Below, piece by piece: positions 1 to 10,572 of a stretch of DNA of 62,025 nt. This stretch comes from an uncultured Prochlorococcus sp. (GTDB lineage: Bacteria > Cyanobacteriota > Cyanobacteriia > PCC-6307 > Cyanobiaceae): positions 1 to 62,025 of the forward strand of contig CACOFO010000003.1 of assembly GCA_902626435.1 (NCBI GenBank), in the 5' to 3' direction. Every line of letters starts with the position of its first letter. Positions within the stretch are counted from its first letter, which is position 1. The notes below the pieces were generated by a model. The model ran no database searches. It saw only the letters and a program-made list of their open reading frames with translations, and was not told the origin of the DNA. Made by a program: the position numbers and the translations under genes.

Positions 1-21
1 ATAATAAAATTTTTAAATATC

Positions 22-216
22 ATGTCTTACGAAGCAGGCAGTAAAGAATGTAGACATTTGATTGACGCAAAGGAAAGTCTTTTATCAGCAATGGATGCTT
101 TAAGTAATATAAATTCAACTGATTTAATACAAATTCAAATAAAAGAAATTTACAATAAATTAGAACAAATGCATGATAATAGAAAAAAAATTGAATCAGA
201 TACTAATAAATCATAG
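22..216 (+). CDS. conserved small hypothetical protein (64 aa)
   Basis: ORF track. Confidence 0.55.
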   Translation: MSYEAGSKECRHLIDAKESLLSAMDALSNINSTDLIQIQIKEIYNKLEQMHDNRKKIESDTNKS

Positions 217-239
217 TGTATTCTGAATAATCAGAAGCT

Positions 240-437
240 TCAAAAATGACTTTTTACCTTTGTCGCTCTTTTATCTGATAATAGATCAAGCAAAGCATCA
301 AGTTGTGCATGTAATTCCTTAGCTTCATTTATATCTGGTAATAAATCGTCTTTAATAAGCGTTTGATGCATTTCTCTCAACTCTAACCTTATATACCTAA
401 GGTGAGAACTTACTTCTTCTCTCTTGGTTGCACTCAT
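240..437 (-). CDS. small hypothetical protein (65 aa), helical
   Basis: ORF track; ATG start. Confidence 0.6.
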   Translation of the reverse strand: MSATKREEVSSHLRYIRLELREMHQTLIKDDLLPDINEAKELHAQLDALLDLLSDKRATKVKSHF

Positions 438-569
438 ATTTGCTTCTTTTTCACTACATTATACAATATTATACTTTTATATTTATTAAAGAATCTTGCC
501 TAAAAAAATATTTGAGATTTAAAAACATATCAAAATTTATTAAATTAGTGATGTAGTAAAATAAATTTC

Positions 570-746
570 ATGAAGAAGAAAAAATTTAAAAAATTACAAA
601 ATAAATCAAACTCAAATATTCAACAAGAATTAGGTCAAACAAAAAATTCTGCAAAATTAGTTCTTTTTATATTTGGGATAGGTCCAATAATAGGGATAAC
701 AATATTTTTATACAGTAAAGGATTTTTTAGTTCACCAATTATGTAA
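570..746 (+). CDS. small single-TM protein (58 aa, MKKKKFKKLQNKSNSN...)
   Basis: Manual translation; lysine-rich N-terminus plus one TM; below ORF-track cutoff. Confidence 0.6.
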   Translation: MKKKKFKKLQNKSNSNIQQELGQTKNSAKLVLFIFGIGPIIGITIFLYSKGFFSSPIM

Positions 747-803
747 TTCGAAGTATTGAACTCTTAATTTAAAAATTAGTTTTCAAAAAATATATAAAAA
801 TAG

Positions 804-1007
804 TTATTGAAATTTCTTTAATGAAAATATCCTAAATTCAGCGATATTTCTTGCATTCTCTGGATTAGAGACTAAAAAAGGATGGTCAGATAAAAGTTCC
901 AGGACCTTCTCTATCTTTAATCGTGAATCCTCACAATCAATATTTTTCCATTCCTCATCAAATGAAATTGCGAAGCTGTCAGCATTATCATAAACTTTAT
1001 CTTTCAT
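804..1007 (-). CDS. small hypothetical protein (67 aa)
   Basis: ORF track. Confidence 0.5.
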   Translation of the reverse strand: MKDKVYDNADSFAISFDEEWKNIDCEDSRLKIEKVLELLSDHPFLVSNPENARNIAEFRIFSLKKFQ

Positions 1008-1235
1008 AATGTTTAGGGTTTAAATTAAAAAATTTTAGAATTTATGCATACTATTAAAGATTAACTAATTTGAAGCACATAAAATATTCTAATAAAAAAG
1101 TAAAGCGGGAATATTCTATGTAAAGGTTTTAGACTTATAAATTAATTCAATATTTAAGATTTCGAATGGAACCATAAATTTCAAATATGATTAGATTTGA
1201 CAGAAGTGTTACAATAACGTCATATATTAAATTTC

Positions 1236-1604
1236 ATGGAAAATAAAGTTAAAAGGATAGGTTATCTCCCAAGAAAAAGGGTACTTGAAATTATTGATGA
1301 AATATCAAAAAGCGAATCTATAAGTAGATCTAAAGTTGTTGGAATATTAGTTGAGGAAGCATTAGATGCAAGAGGAATTGCAAATTTTGGATATAGCAAT
1401 ATTGCCAAATCAAATTCATACAAATCAGATAAATATAACGCGGTCAAAAATGAGAATTTGCATTTAAAGGATTCAGAAGACGAATTTGTTGACGATAGTG
1501 GATATACAGTTTCTTCTCATAAAACATTAGAACGCTCGATATCTTCAGCAGATATCGAATTAGCAAATAAAATTAATATCCTTAAAGAATCTGGATTAAT
1601 ATAA
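1236..1604 (+). CDS. ribbon-helix-helix/CopG-like small protein
   Basis: N-terminus KRIGYLPRKRVLEIIDEISKSESISRSKVVGILVEEAL resembles an RHH domain. Confidence 0.6.
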   Translation: MENKVKRIGYLPRKRVLEIIDEISKSESISRSKVVGILVEEALDARGIANFGYSNIAKSNSYKSDKYNAVKNENLHLKDSEDEFVDDSGYTVSSHKTLERSISSADIELANKINILKESGLI

Positions 1605-1734
1605 CTCCCATTGATTATTTATTTAATTTATTAATGCATAACATTCGATAATTGTTTATTCTTAGTCAAGAATAATATTCTTTTTAAAAAATTCGAATAT
1701 TAAATTCTTTCTAATATTAATTTTGTAATTAAAA

Positions 1735-3054
1735 ATGAAAGATATTAAATGTCCTTCATGCGGCAAAACTTTCCAAATTGATCCTCATAGATTTGAAGAT
1801 ATACTTCTTCAAATAAAAGACGAGGAATTTAATAAACAAATAAAAGAAAGACTTCTCTTAGCAGAGGAAGATAATAAAAAAGCTTTGGAAATTTTAAAGC
1901 GTGAATTAAAAATACAGTTAATAGAGCAAAATCGAATCAAAGAGTCTGAGATACAAGCTCTTGAATCTAAATTAAATATCGCTGAAGAAAAGAAAACAAA
2001 TGCCCTAAATGATTTAAAAAATCAAGCAACAAATAAAATTAATTCTCTTAATAATGAATTAAATAAGTTAAAGAATGAAATCAAAAACCAGTCATTGATT
2101 TCAGAATTATCTTTAAAAAACAAAGTCAATGAAGCTGTTATTAATTTAGAGAAAGAAAACACATCATTAATAAATTCGATTGAAAAGATGAAACTTGAAC
2201 AATCAATTAATGAAAAATTAATTGAAGAAAAGTTTAAAAGCAAAATTAGTGAAAGGGACTTGACTATTCAGGAGCTAAGAGAAATGAAATCTAGATTATC
2301 TACAAAGATGGTTGGCGAAACCTTAGAAATCCATTGCGAAAACCAATTTAATCTTAATCGCGCCTCTGCATTTAAAAACTCTTATTTTGAGAAGGATAAT
2401 GATGTTACTTCTGGAAGTAAGGGAGACTATATATTTAGAGAATTTGATGAAAATAATACTGAAATCGTATCCATCATGTTTGAGATGAAGAACGAAAGTT
2501 TTAATGGAAATAATAAAAGAAAAAACGAAGATTTCTTAAAAGAATTAGATAAAGATAGAAGACAGAAATCTTGTGAGTACGCAGTACTCGTATCTCTTCT
2601 GGAACCAGATAGTGAATTATATAATGCAGGGATAGTTGATGTCTCTCATAGATTTCCAAAGATGTATGTAATAAGACCACAATTCTTTTTGCCAATTATT
2701 TCTTTACTAAGAAATGCTTCTTTGGAAACTCTAAAATACAAATCTCAAATTGATTTAATGAGACGCGAGAACTACGACATAACTAATTTTGAAAGTACCC
2801 TTGAGCAATTTAAGAATGCAGTTGGCAAAAATGTATCACTAGCCCAAGATAGATTTAATGATGCAATTACAGAAATTGATAAATCGATAGTCCATCTACA
2901 AAAAACTAGGGAGGCTTTAATTCTTTCAAAAAAACATTTGTTATCTGCTGATAGCAAATCCCAAGATTTAACAGTTAAGAAATTAACTAGAAATAACCCA
3001 ACTATGAAAAAAAAGTTTAATGAATTAAACAATTTAGAAGATGAAGTTGCTTAA
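1735..3054 (+). CDS. DUF2130-like protein: N-terminal CxxC, coiled coil, C-terminal nuclease-like domain
   Basis: CPSCGKTF at N-terminus, long coiled coil, then KGDYIFREF...IMFEMKNES (D...ExK). Confidence 0.75.
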   Translation: MKDIKCPSCGKTFQIDPHRFEDILLQIKDEEFNKQIKERLLLAEEDNKKALEILKRELKIQLIEQNRIKESEIQALESKLNIAEEKKTNALNDLKNQATNKINSLNNELNKLKNEIKNQSLISELSLKNKVNEAVINLEKENTSLINSIEKMKLEQSINEKLIEEKFKSKISERDLTIQELREMKSRLSTKMVGETLEIHCENQFNLNRASAFKNSYFEKDNDVTSGSKGDYIFREFDENNTEIVSIMFEMKNESFNGNNKRKNEDFLKELDKDRRQKSCEYAVLVSLLEPDSELYNAGIVDVSHRFPKMYVIRPQFFLPIISLLRNASLETLKYKSQIDLMRRENYDITNFESTLEQFKNAVGKNVSLAQDRFNDAITEIDKSIVHLQKTREALILSKKHLLSADSKSQDLTVKKLTRNNPTMKKKFNELNNLEDEVA

Positions 3055-3155
3055 TTTTTAAAAAATTTAAAATTAATAATAGTTAAAGATTCATTTAATT
3101 ACTAATTTATAAATATACTATTAATAATAAATTAAAAAAGAAAACTATAATTTCC

Positions 3156-3434
3156 ATGACCACCCCGATTTATACTATTGCTAAAGATCTTAATGTCGAA
3201 AGTAATAGAATATTATTAGCCTGCAAGAAACTAGGGATCAATGCAAAAGGCGCTACGAAAAGATTAAATAAAGAAGAATTAGAGAAAATTAAAAGTTATT
3301 TTGAAACTGGTAAAAACGTTTCAGATGAGATAGTTAATCTAAATAATAAAGTAAAAGTAAAAAACAGTTCAGGAAAAATTGAAGAAAAAGTAAAAATTAA
3401 CTATTTTAAAAACAGACTTATTCGTAAATCTTAA
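3156..3434 (+). CDS. stand-alone IF2_N-like domain protein
   Basis: IYTIAKDLNVESNRILLACKKLGINAKGATKRLNKEELEKIKSYF resembles the IF-2 N-terminal domain. Confidence 0.65.
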   Translation: MTTPIYTIAKDLNVESNRILLACKKLGINAKGATKRLNKEELEKIKSYFETGKNVSDEIVNLNNKVKVKNSSGKIEEKVKINYFKNRLIRKS

Positions 3435-3518
3435 ATAAAACTAATTTTTTATTATAACTCAACAGAAAAAACCACAGCAGAAAAAGATAATGATTTAAGA
3501 TGGGTAAAAATACTTAAA

Positions 3519-3932
3519 ATGAAAATAAACAAAATTTTAAATTCCTTAGAAAAATCATGGGAACGAGATGAAATTCTTATCAAAATAAAGAATGGTTTGA
3601 GTACAGATGAGATAGTTAGTGAATTTCTCGAAAAAAACGAAGTGCAAATTAAAAAATTAAATACACTTTTAAGACCCGAAGATATTGATTTATTAAATCA
3701 AGTTGAACAACTATCAACTTGCGAAGCTAAATTACTAAATAATATAAATAATTTAAATTACTCAAAAAATATGGGTAATATTCCCAAAATAAATGAGAAA
3801 AAAATCTCTTTATCTAATAATATTCCAACTAATAGTATTAGTTTGTTAATGATAAACTGGAGCAACAAATTTGTTATTATTGCTTTACTAATGATTTCAG
3901 CTATAGCTTTATCAAAACAAGCATGGGCATAA
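3519..3932 (+). CDS. hypothetical protein with C-terminal TM helix
   Basis: ORF track; hydrophobic C-terminus. Confidence 0.6.
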   Translation: MKINKILNSLEKSWERDEILIKIKNGLSTDEIVSEFLEKNEVQIKKLNTLLRPEDIDLLNQVEQLSTCEAKLLNNINNLNYSKNMGNIPKINEKKISLSNNIPTNSISLLMINWSNKFVIIALLMISAIALSKQAWA

Positions 3933-3966
3933 TTAGCTAAATTAACTTCATTTAAGAGATGGAGTT

Positions 3967-4950
3967 TTGAAAACTAAACAAGAAGATTTAATTAGATATA
4001 AAGATGGAAATCTTTATTGTGAGCTCGCGGATATTTGGATTGATCCAAGGACGCCAGTAAAAAGAGCATTAATAACTCATGCTCATTTTGATCACTTTAC
4101 ATTTGGCTGCGAAGAATACTTTTCTACAAAAGAGACAGCGATACTTCTTAAAGAAAGAGTGGGAGAAAATATCAAAATTAAGACTTTTGATTATGGAGAT
4201 GGATTTAAGATAAATGGCATCAATATTTCTTTTCATCCTTCTGGTCATATTCTTGGATCCAGTCAAATAAGATTTATTTTTGCTGAAGAAAAATGGTTAA
4301 TTTCAGGTGACTTTAAGCTTCAAGAAGATGAGACATGCAAACAATATGAAATAGTAAAAACTGATTATTTAATAAGCGAATGTACTTTTGGTTTACCAAT
4401 ATTCAAGTGGGATGAGACAACTAAAATAGCAAATGATATTTCTAGATGGATAACTAATTCACCAGAAAAAACTTCTTTACTTTTCTGCTATTCACTTGGA
4501 AAAGCCCAGAGATTGTTAAACGAAATTAGTCAAACAAATTTTAAAGGTGATATTTATTCCCATGGCAGTATTTATAAAATGAACAATTGTTATAAGAAAC
4601 TTGGAATTAATATTAAAGATACTATAAAAATCGAAAATAAAAAAAAGATTGATGAACTTAAAGGAAGTCTAATATTATTACCGCCATCTTTAAGTAAGGA
4701 ATCCTATCTAAAAAATTTTAAAAATATTCAAACAGCTTTTGCTAGTGGATGGATGTCAATAAGAGCTCTAAGAAAAAGATCAGGATATGACAAAGGATTT
4801 GCAATCTCTGATCATGCAGATTGGGATGGGATTTTGGAAGTGGTAAAAAAGTCTGAAGCAAAAAATATATTTTTTCATCATGGCGATAGTGAAGCCTTAA
4901 GTAAATATTTAGTTGAAAAGGAATCAATAAATGTTCTTTTTTTTCAGTAA
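3967..4950 (+). CDS. ligase-associated DNA exonuclease (MBL fold)
   Basis: HAHFDH and GSSQIRF...LISGDF motifs; adjacent to ligase and helicase; starts at a TTG in the track. Confidence 0.85.
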   Translation: MKTKQEDLIRYKDGNLYCELADIWIDPRTPVKRALITHAHFDHFTFGCEEYFSTKETAILLKERVGENIKIKTFDYGDGFKINGINISFHPSGHILGSSQIRFIFAEEKWLISGDFKLQEDETCKQYEIVKTDYLISECTFGLPIFKWDETTKIANDISRWITNSPEKTSLLFCYSLGKAQRLLNEISQTNFKGDIYSHGSIYKMNNCYKKLGINIKDTIKIENKKKIDELKGSLILLPPSLSKESYLKNFKNIQTAFASGWMSIRALRKRSGYDKGFAISDHADWDGILEVVKKSEAKNIFFHHGDSEALSKYLVEKESINVLFFQ

Positions 4951-4956
4951 ATAAAT

Positions 4957-6597
4957 ATGAGCTTAAAAAATTTTTCAGAATTATTTGTAGATTTAGATTC
5001 AAGTAACAGTACAAATAATAAAATTGAAGTTTTAAAGAATTATTTTTTATCTAATAAAGCAATAGATAATTCCTGGACAATATCTTTACTAACTGGAAAA
5101 AGTAATAAGAGATTTATTAGTGGAAGATATTTAAAAAATCTTTTTTCTCAAATATATGAATATCCTCAATGGTTAATTGATACATGTTATTTAAAAGTTG
5201 GTGATTCTGCTGAGGTAATAACTTTATTACTTAAAAATAAAAGTACTTCCAGAAATAAGAAATTATCAAATATAAGTCTCAATGAATTATTAAGCAAAAT
5301 AATACCTGATTTATCAAAACTTAATGATGAGGAGAAAATTTTTGAAATTAAAAATATTTGGGAAACATTACCGGAAGATAACCATCTGATTTTCAATAAA
5401 GTTCTTACAGGAACATTTAGAGTAGGTGTCTCTATAGGATTAATCACAAAATCAATATCAAAACTAACTAGTATTGATGAAGAGATTATTTCCCATAGAT
5501 TGATGGGGAATTTTGAACCTTCAATTGATTCATATGAATTTTTAATTAATAAGAATATCAATCCTGAAGAATTGAATTCAAAACCATTTCCTTTTCTTCT
5601 TGCAAATACCTTTGAAGATAAAATATTCAAACATTCAATAAATGATTTTCAATTTGAATGGAAATATGACGGTATCAGGATTCAATTAATTAAAAGATCA
5701 GGGAATTGTTCTTTGTGGACAAGAGGGCAAGAATTAGTAAATGAATCTTTCCCAGAATTAGTTCAGAGAATGTCTTATATAAAAGATGATTTTGTTCTTG
5801 ATGGGGAATTATTAGTTTGGAATTATAAAGAACAAATTGCCTTTGATTTTCCTTTTCTTCAAAAAAGAATAAATAGAAAATCTCCTCCTAGATCAATCCA
5901 AATAAAATATCCAATTATTTTTATTGCTTATGATCTTTTAGAGATTAATGGAAGAGATATAAGACAAATTAAATTAGAAAATAGGAGAATTGAGTTAGAA
6001 AAATATTTTTCAAAATGGTCAAATAAAACTGAGAATAATATCACTGATATTTTCAGAATATGCGATTTAATCTATCCTAATGATTGGACTGATGCTTTAA
6101 CTTTTAAAGAAAAATCTCGAGAAAATAATACTGAAGGATTAATAATTAAGAACAAAAATTCTCCATACACATCTGGGAGAAAAAAAGGTATTTGGTGGAA
6201 ATATAAAGTTGATCCCATGCAATTGGATGCTGTTCTTATTTACGCTAAAGGTGGAAGTGGTAGAAGAGCTGGTCTTTATACGGATTACAGTTTTGCATTA
6301 TGGAAAGACCAGCAATTAATTAAATTTGCAAGTGCATATTCTGGTTTAACGAATACTGAGATTAAAGAGCTAGATAAATGGATAAGGAAAAATACAATAG
6401 AAAAATTCGGCCCTGTTAGATCATTGAAACCAGAAATGGTATTCGAAATATCTTTTGAGAAAATACAAATTTCAAAACGTCATAAGTCAGGAATAGCAGT
6501 AAGATTTCCAAGAATAACAAAATGGAGAAAAGATAAAAAAATCAAAGATGCGGATAGCCTAGAGAATGCTTATGAACTTATGAAAAAAATATCATGA
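4957..6597 (+). CDS. ATP-dependent DNA ligase (ligase-associated operon type)
   Basis: EWKYDGIRIQL (KYDG nucleotidyltransferase motif), DGELL, EGLIIK, WWKYKVD motifs. Confidence 0.9.
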   Translation: MSLKNFSELFVDLDSSNSTNNKIEVLKNYFLSNKAIDNSWTISLLTGKSNKRFISGRYLKNLFSQIYEYPQWLIDTCYLKVGDSAEVITLLLKNKSTSRNKKLSNISLNELLSKIIPDLSKLNDEEKIFEIKNIWETLPEDNHLIFNKVLTGTFRVGVSIGLITKSISKLTSIDEEIISHRLMGNFEPSIDSYEFLINKNINPEELNSKPFPFLLANTFEDKIFKHSINDFQFEWKYDGIRIQLIKRSGNCSLWTRGQELVNESFPELVQRMSYIKDDFVLDGELLVWNYKEQIAFDFPFLQKRINRKSPPRSIQIKYPIIFIAYDLLEINGRDIRQIKLENRRIELEKYFSKWSNKTENNITDIFRICDLIYPNDWTDALTFKEKSRENNTEGLIIKNKNSPYTSGRKKGIWWKYKVDPMQLDAVLIYAKGGSGRRAGLYTDYSFALWKDQQLIKFASAYSGLTNTEIKELDKWIRKNTIEKFGPVRSLKPEMVFEISFEKIQISKRHKSGIAVRFPRITKWRKDKKIKDADSLENAYELMKKIS

Positions 6598-9080
6598 AAA
6601 ATATTAAGCAAAATATTAAGCAAAAAAATTTAATTTCTAAAATTAAACAGTTTTTCTTCACAAATGGATGGGAGCCATTACCCTACCAGATCGAATCTTG
6701 GGAAGCATTTTTAAATGGAAAAAATGGAATAATACAAGTCCCTACTGGATGCGGCAAAACTTATGCTGCATTAATGGGACCTCTTTCACAGATAGAAGAT
6801 CCAAAAAATAATAAAAGTGTGAAAATATTATTAATAACTCCTTTAAAAGCACTAAGTAGAGATCTAAAAAATTCTATACAATTAGCAGCTTTACATTTTA
6901 ATAAAGAAATCACTGTTGAAATTAGGAATGGGGATACCACCTCGTATGAAAAGAAAAAGCAATTAACTAAACCACCTAATATTCTTATAACCACTCCAGA
7001 GTCTCTATCTCTTTTACTTTCTAATAAAGCCTCTAATATTCTCTTTAAGGAGTTGTCATCAATAATTATTGATGAATGGCATGAATTAATGGGTAGTAAA
7101 AGGGGTAACCAGTGTGAGTTATCTTTAAGTTGGCTAAGAGGTAATATAAAAAATTTACAAATATGGGCTATGTCTGCAACTATAGGAAATATTGAAGAAG
7201 CGGCTAGAGCAATAGTTGGTATGAGCGCTATAAAGCCCAAAATAATTAGTACAAATATTCAAAAAGAGATCGAAATTATAAGTGTTTTACCGGAGAAGGA
7301 AACTACTTTTCCATGGAGTGGACATCTTGGAATTAGAAGTCATTCTTCGCTTATAAAAATACTAGATAAAAATAAAAGCACTTTATTATTCACCAATACA
7401 AGAAATCAATCTGAAAGATGGTATCAATGTCTTAAATTTTTTTACCCAGAGATGGAAGACAAAGTAGCAATTCATCACGGCTCACTCGATAAAGAAGATA
7501 GAAAAAGAGTTGAAGAAGGAGTTAAAGACGGATTAATAAAATGGGTAGTCTGCACCAGCTCATTAGATTTAGGGGTTGATTTCCAACCGGTAGATCAAAT
7601 AGTTCAAATTGGTAGTGCAAAGAATTTAGCTAGACTTATTCAAAGAGCCGGAAGAAGTGCTCATAGACCAGGAGGAAAATCAAAAATAATTTTTATGCCT
7701 ACCAATTCTCTAGAATTATTAGAGATTAGTGCAATGAGAAGAATAATAAAAAGTGGTATATCTGAAGAAATTAGACTGCCTGAATTATCTTATGATGTGC
7801 TTCTTCAACATCTAATAAGCTTAGCATGCGGGAATGGTTTTGATCCGACAATTGAGAAGGAAAGAATTAAAAATTGCTGGAGTTATAGAAATTTAAAAGA
7901 TCAAGACTGGAATTGGTGTCTTGACTTTTTAGAATATGGAGGAAAATGTCTTAAAGCATACCCAAAATATAAAAAGATAGTTAAAAAAGAATCACAAAAT
8001 AATAATGAGAACTTTAAATATTTTGTAGAAGACAAATCTTTAATAAGAATGCATAAGTTCAATATTGGGACAATTACAAGTGACAAATTTGTAAATGTTA
8101 AATATATGAAAGGCAAATCCTTAGGTAATTTAGAAGAGAATTTTGCTTCAAAATTAAATCCTGGAGATACCTTTTACTTTGCAGGTAAAATGCTTCAATT
8201 TGTAAGAATCCGAGATATGGTTTTATACGTTAAAAAATCAACAAAAAAAAGTTCACTCATTCCTGCATGGGTTGGAGGTCAAATGGCAATTTCTGATCTG
8301 CTTTGTGAATGTTTGAGAAAAGAAATAGATATATGCAATGAATTAGAAAAATATGATTACTTAAATCCTGAACTAAATTCTTTACGTCCAATATTTTTGA
8401 AACAAAAGATTCTTTCAAATATTCCAAAGAAAGATGAATTCCTTATAGAAATATATAAAACTAAGGATTTATCAAATCTTTTTGTTTTTACACTTGATGG
8501 CAAATTTGTAAATGAAGGAATTGCATTTCTATGGGCCTTAAGATTGGCAAAATTAAAACAATCTACATTTAGTATTACTGCTAACGATTTTGGATTCTGC
8601 CTAACAACCTCAGAAGATTATGATTTCTCCATAATAAAAAAAGACGCTGATTACTTTTTGGATAACAAAAAATTAGAAGAGGATCTAGAAAATGCAATTA
8701 ATTTTTCAGAATTAACAAAACGTAGATTCAAAAATATTGCCCAAATAAGTGGACTAGTAAATCAAAATAATCCAACCAAAACGAAAACTTCTTCTCAACT
8801 TCAAATAAGTTCAAGTCTTTTCTACGATGTTTTCACTAAATATGAAGAGGGCCATCTTTTAATAAAACAATCGCATAAAGAAGTAAAAGAATATCAATTA
8901 GAAAATAAAAGAATATCTAGATCATTAGAAAGATTAAAAAATTTAAAAATGCTACTTAATGAGATAAAAACTCCAACTCCTTTTGCTTTCCCTTTATTAG
9001 TTGAGAGACTTAAAAATACCTTAAGCAATGAACCAATTGAAAAAAGAGTAGAAAAACTTATAAAAAAATATAGTGATTAA
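6594..9080 (+). CDS. ligase-associated DEXH-box (Lhr-like) helicase
   Basis: VPTGCGKTY Walker A, IIDEWHEL, SATIGN, QRAGRSAHRPGG; ATG overlaps ligase stop. Confidence 0.9.
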   Translation: MKNIKQNIKQKNLISKIKQFFFTNGWEPLPYQIESWEAFLNGKNGIIQVPTGCGKTYAALMGPLSQIEDPKNNKSVKILLITPLKALSRDLKNSIQLAALHFNKEITVEIRNGDTTSYEKKKQLTKPPNILITTPESLSLLLSNKASNILFKELSSIIIDEWHELMGSKRGNQCELSLSWLRGNIKNLQIWAMSATIGNIEEAARAIVGMSAIKPKIISTNIQKEIEIISVLPEKETTFPWSGHLGIRSHSSLIKILDKNKSTLLFTNTRNQSERWYQCLKFFYPEMEDKVAIHHGSLDKEDRKRVEEGVKDGLIKWVVCTSSLDLGVDFQPVDQIVQIGSAKNLARLIQRAGRSAHRPGGKSKIIFMPTNSLELLEISAMRRIIKSGISEEIRLPELSYDVLLQHLISLACGNGFDPTIEKERIKNCWSYRNLKDQDWNWCLDFLEYGGKCLKAYPKYKKIVKKESQNNNENFKYFVEDKSLIRMHKFNIGTITSDKFVNVKYMKGKSLGNLEENFASKLNPGDTFYFAGKMLQFVRIRDMVLYVKKSTKKSSLIPAWVGGQMAISDLLCECLRKEIDICNELEKYDYLNPELNSLRPIFLKQKILSNIPKKDEFLIEIYKTKDLSNLFVFTLDGKFVNEGIAFLWALRLAKLKQSTFSITANDFGFCLTTSEDYDFSIIKKDADYFLDNKKLEEDLENAINFSELTKRRFKNIAQISGLVNQNNPTKTKTSSQLQISSSLFYDVFTKYEEGHLLIKQSHKEVKEYQLENKRISRSLERLKNLKMLLNEIKTPTPFAFPLLVERLKNTLSNEPIEKRVEKLIKKYSD

Positions 9081-9731
9081 ATGAAAAAAAGTTCCTTTAA
9101 ATTTTATTGGGAAGATACATTATTAGAGATGCTTCCTTCAAGAGCGTTATTTCTCCCCGGAACAAAAGAATTGTTGATATGCGATATTCATCTTGGTAAA
9201 GCTGAGTATTTTCAGCAAAATGGTATCCCTCTTACTAATAATTTAGATGAAAATAATTTCGCAAGAATAAAAAAAATAGTAAAAAAATATAGTCCTGAAA
9301 AGTTAATAATTTTGGGAGATTTATTCCACAGCAAATTTTCAATAGATAAAACTCTTCAAAAAAAAGTTGAGGATCTGCCTGAACTACTACAAACTAATGT
9401 TGAACTTGTCTTGGGAAATCATGATGTAGGTTGTGATATTAAAAATTTAAAAATTTTTGATATTAGAAAAACAAAAAATATTACTTTAAGCCATGAGTCA
9501 ATTAATTTAGCCGATAATAAAACTTTGAATATTTGTGGACATTATCATCCAAAACTCTATTTAAGAAATAATAGTGATAAATTATCCTTTAGATGTTTTG
9601 CAATGGACAAGAATAAAAATACTTTATATTTGCCTGCATTTGGAGACTTAACAGGAGGATATCCCTGCAAAAAGTCATTTAAAAAATGGGCAATTGTCTC
9701 TGAAGAAGAAATTATCGAAATAAAATCCTAA
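9081..9731 (+). CDS. ligase-associated metallophosphoesterase
   Basis: CDIHLGK, LGDLFHS, GNHD, CGHYHP motifs; directly abuts the helicase. Confidence 0.88.
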   Translation: MKKSSFKFYWEDTLLEMLPSRALFLPGTKELLICDIHLGKAEYFQQNGIPLTNNLDENNFARIKKIVKKYSPEKLIILGDLFHSKFSIDKTLQKKVEDLPELLQTNVELVLGNHDVGCDIKNLKIFDIRKTKNITLSHESINLADNKTLNICGHYHPKLYLRNNSDKLSFRCFAMDKNKNTLYLPAFGDLTGGYPCKKSFKKWAIVSEEEIIEIKS

Positions 9732-9933
9732 TGAAATTTTACAAAAATAAACTAAATTTTTATTTATATACCAATTTATACTTAAAAGTCTCGTTTAGTT
9801 TTTTTTTCAATTAATTTAAAGTTATTAACTTTTTTTATAAACAAAAATTGTTAACTAAGAATTTTAAAAGCTAATGACCCTTTCCTTAGAAGTCAATCCA
9901 CGTTATAAAAAAAATAAACACTTTTTTATAGAA

Positions 9934-10236
9934 ATGAAAAAATTAATAGCCTTGATTTTATTTCCATTTCTTACCATTCCATTTGGGACAAAAGCAAATG
10001 AGAATTTTTCCGTTGAGATAGAGGCCCTTACTCTCGTAATGGAGCAATATAAAGAAGATGCTGAAGCCACTACTGAATTAGACATAGAAGATAAAAAGCC
10101 AAGTTATATGGCTCTTAAACAAGACGAATGCAATGCCACTGTTGAAGTTACAGAAAAAACAGGATTAGAGGTTGTAAATACTGAATCCTTCGATGTAAAT
10201 GTCTGTTTGAAAGAAATTCATAAAGTAATTAATTAA
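9934..10236 (+). CDS. secreted small protein with signal peptide
   Basis: MKKLIALILFPFLTIPFGTKANE signal peptide; internal ATG preferred over track start at 9874. Confidence 0.6.
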   Translation: MKKLIALILFPFLTIPFGTKANENFSVEIEALTLVMEQYKEDAEATTELDIEDKKPSYMALKQDECNATVEVTEKTGLEVVNTESFDVNVCLKEIHKVIN

Positions 10237-10415
10237 ATAAATAGGCAATAAAAATATAAACAATACAAACAAATTAAAGAGACCTTCTACAGAAAGAAGG
10301 TAAGATTTAGATACCTAACGAGAAACCTTATAAAAGGATTCTGGATATTAAATTAATAACTACATTTAAATTATATAGGTATCATTAAATGTACAAAAAA
10401 TTATCTTTTGAATAT

Positions 10416-10562
10416 TTATTTCTTCTTTGATAATGTTTGTGATTCTTCTCTGGACATTAAAGCTTCGATTTGAGCAAGAACTTTTTGAAGTTCATCAGTT
10501 TTTGTAAGAGATGCTTCTGCAACTTCTCTTAATTTTTCTAACTGTTCTTTCGTTTTATCCAT
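10416..10562 (-). CDS. small helical protein (48 aa, MDKTKEQLEKLREVAEASLTKTDELQ...)
   Basis: Manual translation. Confidence 0.6.
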   Translation of the reverse strand: MDKTKEQLEKLREVAEASLTKTDELQKVLAQIEALMSREESQTLSKKK

Positions 10563-10572
10563 GATAAATAAA

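Noticed and set aside
2022-3032. Minus-strand ORFs opposite DUF2130
   Set aside because: Antisense shadows of a coiled-coil coding region.
5187-5630. 147-aa minus-strand ORF
   Set aside because: Antisense to DNA ligase; no domain signature.
6761-7240. 159-aa minus-strand ORF
   Set aside because: Antisense to the helicase motor domain.
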